DNA from: Thermoproteota archaeon
GTDB taxonomy: Archaea > Korarchaeota > Korarchaeia > Korarchaeales > Korarchaeaceae
Length of the DNA stretch: 7,960 nucleotides
Assembly (NCBI GenBank): GCA_003661365.1
Contig: QMVZ01000074.1
Coordinates: forward strand, 1-7,960
Reading direction: 5' to 3'
The notes under the pieces are model-generated. The model had not been told where the DNA came from and did not search any database. It was given only the letters and a program-made list of their open reading frames with translations. Positions 5,718-7,960 of this stretch are shown here, in pieces (position 1 is the first letter of the stretch; every line of letters begins with the position of its first letter). The translations under genes and the position numbers were made by a program.

Positions 5718-6275
5718 TCACGAATCAAAGCCGTCGCTAATCTTCATCGGCCCAGACTTTTCAGGCTTTCCAGAATTTAAATGATTTACCTTTCCGTCTC
5801 TCTTCCTTTTGGCTTCGATTAAGGTCCTCAACATCTTTAGGTAGTGAGAACCGAGCCAGTAGGTCTTATTACAGTTTTCACAGAGATAAATCCAAAGGTG
5901 TTTTCTTAGAACATCCTTGGGAACGCCTGACACCTTATCTGAGGGTAGTTCAATCAGTTTCGCGTTACAATCAGGACATCTGGTTTTGCTAAGGTCTATT
6001 CTTAATGGGACGGATTCTGCCTTAGATAGCAGAGCTAAAGCATCTGTCACATTCGTTCCTGTAATGTATCTGACCCTGATCCTTCTTTTCCAAGCCATCT
6101 GGAAGAGGGATTGGTCCCCAGTTATGAGGATCCTGTCTTCAGATCTGGCTACTTCCAGCAGATTTTCGTCTATATTCCCAACCTCACTCACGCTCAAAAC
6201 GTCACAGCCAAGTATTCGAAGCCATTTAACAAGTTTCCCCAGCATAGCATCCACTACGAAAGCTGCTTCTCCCAT
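5718..6275 (-). CDS. Mut7-C RNase domain protein with zinc ribbon
   Basis: Mut7-C is a PIN-like RNase fold fused to a zinc ribbon, found across archaea and in some bacteria and named after the C-terminal part of animal Mut-7 proteins. The 185-residue protein has the typical opening FVVDAMLGKLVKWLRILG (6-23), with Asp9 as a likely metal ligand. Asp36 (NIDENLL) and Asp54 (ILITGDQSL) complete an acidic set. The zinc ribbon has CPDC (100-103) and CENC (132-135), followed by the family-typical YWLGSHYLKM (139-148). About 27 lysine-rich and polar residues after 158 are an unconserved tail. RNase activity is inferred from the fold and its target is unknown. A stop codon directly precedes ATG 6275, which fixes the start. 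There is no Shine-Dalgarno match, so leaderless initiation is plausible. Nnr follows after 39 bases. Confidence 0.88.
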   Translation of the reverse strand: MGEAAFVVDAMLGKLVKWLRILGCDVLSVSEVGNIDENLLEVARSEDRILITGDQSLFQMAWKRRIRVRYITGTNVTDALALLSKAESVPLRIDLSKTRCPDCNAKLIELPSDKVSGVPKDVLRKHLWIYLCENCNKTYWLGSHYLKMLRTLIEAKRKRDGKVNHLNSGKPEKSGPMKISDGFDS

Positions 6276-6299
6276 TTAGAAGACCCGGTGGTACGATGG

Positions 6300-6306
6300 C
6301 TATACA
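6300..6306 (-). promoter_or_regulatory. Candidate proximal TATA box of the Mut7-C gene
   Basis: On the minus strand TGTATAG is centred 28 bases upstream of ATG 6275. That would give a leaderless transcript and would fit the missing ribosome-binding site. It is a weaker TATA match than the box at 6331-6337. Confidence 0.35.
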
Positions 6307-6330
6307 TCTCAGTAAGTTTCCTCTCCCCAC

Positions 6331-6337
6331 TATATAG
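6331..6337 (-). promoter_or_regulatory. Candidate distal TATA box of the Mut7-C/nnr operon
   Basis: The minus strand reads CTCTATATAGTG, preceded by GAAAAA, a good TATA box with a purine-rich TFB element. The start would fall near 6308, leaving a leader of about 33 bases that lacks a Shine-Dalgarno match. In the plus direction the flank is C-rich and the element does not look like a promoter. Confidence 0.5.
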
Positions 6338-6379
6338 AGTTTTTCTGTGAAAATCGATGGTTCGGGTTTTTTGGTTCTG

Positions 6380-6410
6380 TGAAGCTCTTAGAAATTGAAA
6401 TGAGAAGGGA
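6380..6410 (-). terminator. Possible T-rich terminator of tRNA-Gln
   Basis: Downstream of the tRNA-Gln 3' end the minus strand reads TTCTCATTTCAATTTC, similar in composition to the region after tRNA-Ala. Short T tracts fit archaeal termination. No strong hairpin is visible. Confidence 0.3.
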
Positions 6411-6483
6411 TAGCCCCGCCCGGATTCGAACCGGGGTCACCGGGTCCAGAGCCCGGTGTGCTTGGCCGCTACACCACGGGGCT
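6411..6483 (-). tRNA. tRNA-Gln (anticodon CUG)
   Basis: The minus strand folds into a 73-nt cloverleaf: acceptor AGCCCCG/CGGGGCT, D stem GTGT/GCAC with one G-U pair, anticodon stem CCGGG/CCCGG with loop CTCTGGA, variable TGAC, and T stem CCCGG/CCGGG with loop TTCGAAT. The anticodon CTG (complement of 6447-6449) reads CAG. The first acceptor pair is A1-U72, the feature by which the archaeal GatDE amidotransferase is known to tell tRNA-Gln from tRNA-Glu, so charging probably goes through Glu-tRNA-Gln. The discriminator is A. No CCA is encoded and no intron is present. Confidence 0.96.
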
Positions 6484-6510
6484 TCTCTCTTTCATTTGTA
6501 GAAAACCTAA

Positions 6511-6524
6511 TCATAAACCTTTCG
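6511..6524 (-). promoter_or_regulatory. tRNA-Gln promoter (BRE + box A) overlapping the end of the lipid synthase gene
   Basis: The minus strand reads CGAAAGG followed by TTTATGA, a good TFB recognition element and TATA box. The box is centred near 6514, about 30 bases before the mature 5' end at 6483, so transcription should begin near 6487. It overlaps the last codons and the TGA stop (6513-6511) of the geranylgeranylglyceryl phosphate synthase gene. Confidence 0.6.
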
Positions 6525-7269
6525 AAGCTTCCTTTAGGGCATTAGAGAATGCCTTAATCTCGCTCTTTATGTCCTTGCTTTCCTCTATCTTGGTTCCTAT
6601 GACTACTATATTTGCTCCAGCCTTCGCCCTTTCCGAGATTTGCTCTTGAGTCCTTAATCCCCCACCTACAATGATACCGAGATCGGTAAAGTTGGAAATT
6701 AGCTTGATCGTCTCTGTTGGCACGGGCTTTTCGGCTCCGCTTCCAGCTTCTAGATATATCCATCTTATACCAAGCATTTCGGCAGCAAGTGCGTAAGCTA
6801 GAGCGATTTGTGGCTTTCTTCTAGGTATAGGATTCACCCATCCAACCCAACCAGCAGCGGTGGTGTGTCCTGGCTCAAAAATCAAATAAGCTGTTGGTAT
6901 TGGTTCTATTCCCAGCTTCTTGATCTTCGGAGCTGCTAGCGCTTGGACCTGAATGATCCAATATGGATTGCCCGAGTTCAGAAGGGACATAAATAAAATG
7001 GCATCAGCCCCAGGAGCTACTCCATCGACGTTCCCTGGGAATAGAACGACAGGGATAGAGATCTCTGATTTTATCGCTAAGATCTTTTCCTCCAAATCAA
7101 CCCCTGCGGCTATAGATCCGCCAACCAGTATTAGATCCGCGCCTCCTTTTTCCAAATCGGATGCTATCCTCCCTAAATCGCTTGTACTGACGTTAGCTGG
7201 ATCTACGAGGGTTGCTAGCAAGGTTCTCTCAGAACTCTTTTCCCTCAAGTGTCTTTCAACATCCTTCAT
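6511..7269 (-). CDS. Geranylgeranylglyceryl phosphate synthase (GGGPS)
   Basis: GGGPS joins geranylgeranyl diphosphate to sn-glycerol-1-phosphate, making the first ether bond of archaeal membrane lipids. The 252-residue protein is a TIM barrel with the family landmarks in order: TLVDPAN (20-26) at the end of strand 1, LVGGSIAAGVDLEE (48-61), PVVLFPGNVDGVAPGADAI (73-91), SGNPYW (99-104), PTAYLIFEPGHTTAAGWVG (125-143), YLEAGSGAEKPV (172-183), the phosphate-binding VGGGLRTQEQ (201-210), and GANIVVIGT (218-226). Glu174 in YLEAGSG is the expected catalytic residue. The frame stays open to 7377, but that extension has no family similarity and would overlap the divergent DUF99 gene. ATG 7269 is preceded by GAGG (7279-7282) with 9-base spacing and gives the normal length. 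Bacterial PcrB relatives use heptaprenyl diphosphate; the archaeal setting favours GGGP. Confidence 0.94.
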   Translation of the reverse strand: MKDVERHLREKSSERTLLATLVDPANVSTSDLGRIASDLEKGGADLILVGGSIAAGVDLEEKILAIKSEISIPVVLFPGNVDGVAPGADAILFMSLLNSGNPYWIIQVQALAAPKIKKLGIEPIPTAYLIFEPGHTTAAGWVGWVNPIPRRKPQIALAYALAAEMLGIRWIYLEAGSGAEKPVPTETIKLISNFTDLGIIVGGGLRTQEQISERAKAGANIVVIGTKIEESKDIKSEIKAFSNALKEASKGL

Positions 7270-7295
7270 GCAAATCATCCTCAATTTCCTATCGA

Positions 7296-7304
7296 TATTT
7301 TTAA
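7296..7304. promoter_or_regulatory. AT-rich box shared by the divergent GGGPS and DUF99 promoters
   Basis: TATTTTTAA on the plus strand (TTAAAAATA on the minus) is centred at 7300, 30 bases before the DUF99 ATG at 7330 and 31 bases before the GGGPS ATG at 7269. It is the only good TATA-like element in the 60-base gap. In either direction the start would fall within a few bases of the start codon, so both mRNAs would be leaderless or nearly so. The minus-strand flank CGAATTCA contains a possible TFB element. Confidence 0.5.
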
Positions 7305-7329
7305 TGAATTCGCCTGAGATTCCCTTGAA

Positions 7330-7869
7330 ATGAAGGAAAGCATCAGGCTTTTGGCTATAGACGACTCGCCCTTTCACAGGAATTACGACGAAAGTACATA
7401 TCTTATAGGCTTAACCTTCCGAGGGATGACTTTGGAGAGGGCTGATAAGGTTCTCATAACGGTTGACGGCGAGGATGCACAAAGAGGGATCATAAAGCTA
7501 TATGAGCTTGGAGGCAGGGAAGCTCAAATAATTCTGTTGCACGGAACTACTTTTGGCGGTTTTAACATAGTTAACATTACTTCGCTATGGAAGCAGATTG
7601 AGGTGCCTGTTGTTGCCTTTTTAGAGAAACCTCCTCGTGAGGAGGTTATAATAAGGACCCTTGAGAGGTTGTTTCCCACGAAAATTCATGTATTCCTATC
7701 AAACCCTGGTTTTGAGGAGTTCAATACCCCTAAAGGGACCCTGTATTGTGCTCACGCTGGAATTTCTGAAGAGGGGATCTATGAGTTAATTTCAAGATAT
7801 TCAATAGAGTCTAAACTTCCTGAGCCTTTGCGCATGGCTCACATAATTGCAGGGCTCCTAAGTAGGTAA
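7330..7869 (+). CDS. DUF99 / UPF0215 family protein, function unknown
   Basis: This is a conserved archaeal family without an assigned function. I recall fold comparisons that relate it to endonuclease V and RNase H-like nucleases; this needs checking. The 179 residues are the usual family length. Visible landmarks are LLAIDDSPF (7-15), YLIGLTFRG (24-32), VDGEDAQRGIIKL (45-57), ILLHGTTFGGFNIVNI (68-83), the VPVVAF/PPREEVI region (92-107), and PEPLRMAHIIAGLL (164-177) near the end, a typical family ending. His71 and Asn82 stand where relatives, as I remember them, have Asp (LDG...GFNVVD). ATG 7330 lacks a Shine-Dalgarno match and has a TATA-like box 30 bases upstream, so a leaderless mRNA is likely. 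It diverges from the lipid synthase gene. Confidence 0.85.
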   Translation: MKESIRLLAIDDSPFHRNYDESTYLIGLTFRGMTLERADKVLITVDGEDAQRGIIKLYELGGREAQIILLHGTTFGGFNIVNITSLWKQIEVPVVAFLEKPPREEVIIRTLERLFPTKIHVFLSNPGFEEFNTPKGTLYCAHAGISEEGIYELISRYSIESKLPEPLRMAHIIAGLLSR

Positions 7870-7960
7870 CAAATCCATAGGAAGTGAATAAAAGCCATTC
7901 TAATACCCTTGGACAGTTCCCTTTATCCAATTATTTTTTAGCAACATACAACACAGAGCA
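7870..7960. other. Window end without a supportable gene
   Basis: These 91 bases hold no convincing reading frame on either strand. CCAATTATTTTTTAG (7925-7939) could be a T-rich terminator for the DUF99 gene or a TATA-like element for a gene beyond the window; the sequence does not settle this. Confidence 0.4.

Noticed and set aside
5917..6279. A 120-codon plus-strand frame opposite the Mut7-C gene
   Set aside because: It is antisense to a gene with conserved active-site and zinc-ribbon motifs; the product is low in charged residues and unlike any family I know.
6276..6410. Possible small RNA (box C/D) between the Mut7-C gene and tRNA-Gln
   Set aside because: No RTGATGA box paired with CTGA boxes was found on either strand; promoter and terminator-like sequences explain the interval.
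7270..7377. N-terminal extension of the lipid synthase up to ATG 7377
   Set aside because: The added 36 residues have no family similarity, would overlap the start of the divergent DUF99 gene, and would place the start inside that coding region; ATG 7269 gives normal family length.
7870..7960. Possible 3' end of a minus-strand gene entering from beyond the window
   Set aside because: The only open minus frame ends after about 19 codons at a TAG near 7901, with no recognisable protein sequence, so there is no support.

Overview
This window is archaeal chromosome. The evidence is an FtsZ of archaeal type followed by secE, spt5, rpl11, rpl1 and rpl10; a ribosomal stalk protein of the archaeal P0 type; a geranylgeranylglyceryl phosphate synthase (ether-lipid enzyme); a DUF99/UPF0215 protein; tRNAs without an encoded CCA end; and TATA-like box A elements at the right distance upstream of starts. 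Frequent AGG/AGA and ATA codons suggest a thermophile. Having FtsZ argues against Sulfolobales, Desulfurococcales and Thermoproteales. Korarchaeota, Bathyarchaeota-like lineages or a deep euryarchaeal lineage are possible, but I cannot place it further.

Layout. Bases 39-110 hold tRNA-Ala(UGC) on the minus strand, divergent from a plus-strand gene train: ftsZ (243-1406), secE (1418-1591, only 57 codons), spt5 (1619-2104), rpl11 (2114-2596), rpl1 (2600-3271) and rpl10/P0 (3268-4125). Gaps are 27 bases or fewer and the last pair overlaps by 4 bases, so this looks like one operon joining cell division, protein translocation, transcription elongation and the ribosomal stalk base. It meets a minus-strand block head-on at 4126-4136. 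Read 5' to 3' on the minus strand, that block is geranylgeranylglyceryl phosphate synthase (7269-6511), tRNA-Gln(CUG) (6483-6411), a Mut7-C RNase/zinc-ribbon protein (6275-5718) and the bifunctional NAD(P)HX repair enzyme Nnr (5678-4137). A DUF99 gene (7330-7869, plus) diverges from the lipid gene. The last 91 bases hold no gene I can support.

How the genes work together. The plus-strand operon supplies core growth machinery. SecE is a SecYEG subunit, Spt5 clamps RNA polymerase and couples to the ribosome, and L11, L1 and P0 build the L1 stalk and the factor-binding stalk base. The minus-strand genes are housekeeping: lipid backbone synthesis, decoding of CAG, RNA processing (inferred) and repair of damaged NAD(P)H.

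Most notable points: rpl10 ends without the acidic C-terminal tail usual for archaeal P0 and is not followed by rpl12. One AT-rich element sits almost exactly midway between the divergent starts of the lipid gene and the DUF99 gene. The tRNA-Gln promoter overlaps the stop codon of the lipid gene. The DUF99 protein has lost two acidic residues that I recall as usual in that family. I saw no mobile element, CRISPR array or defence system.
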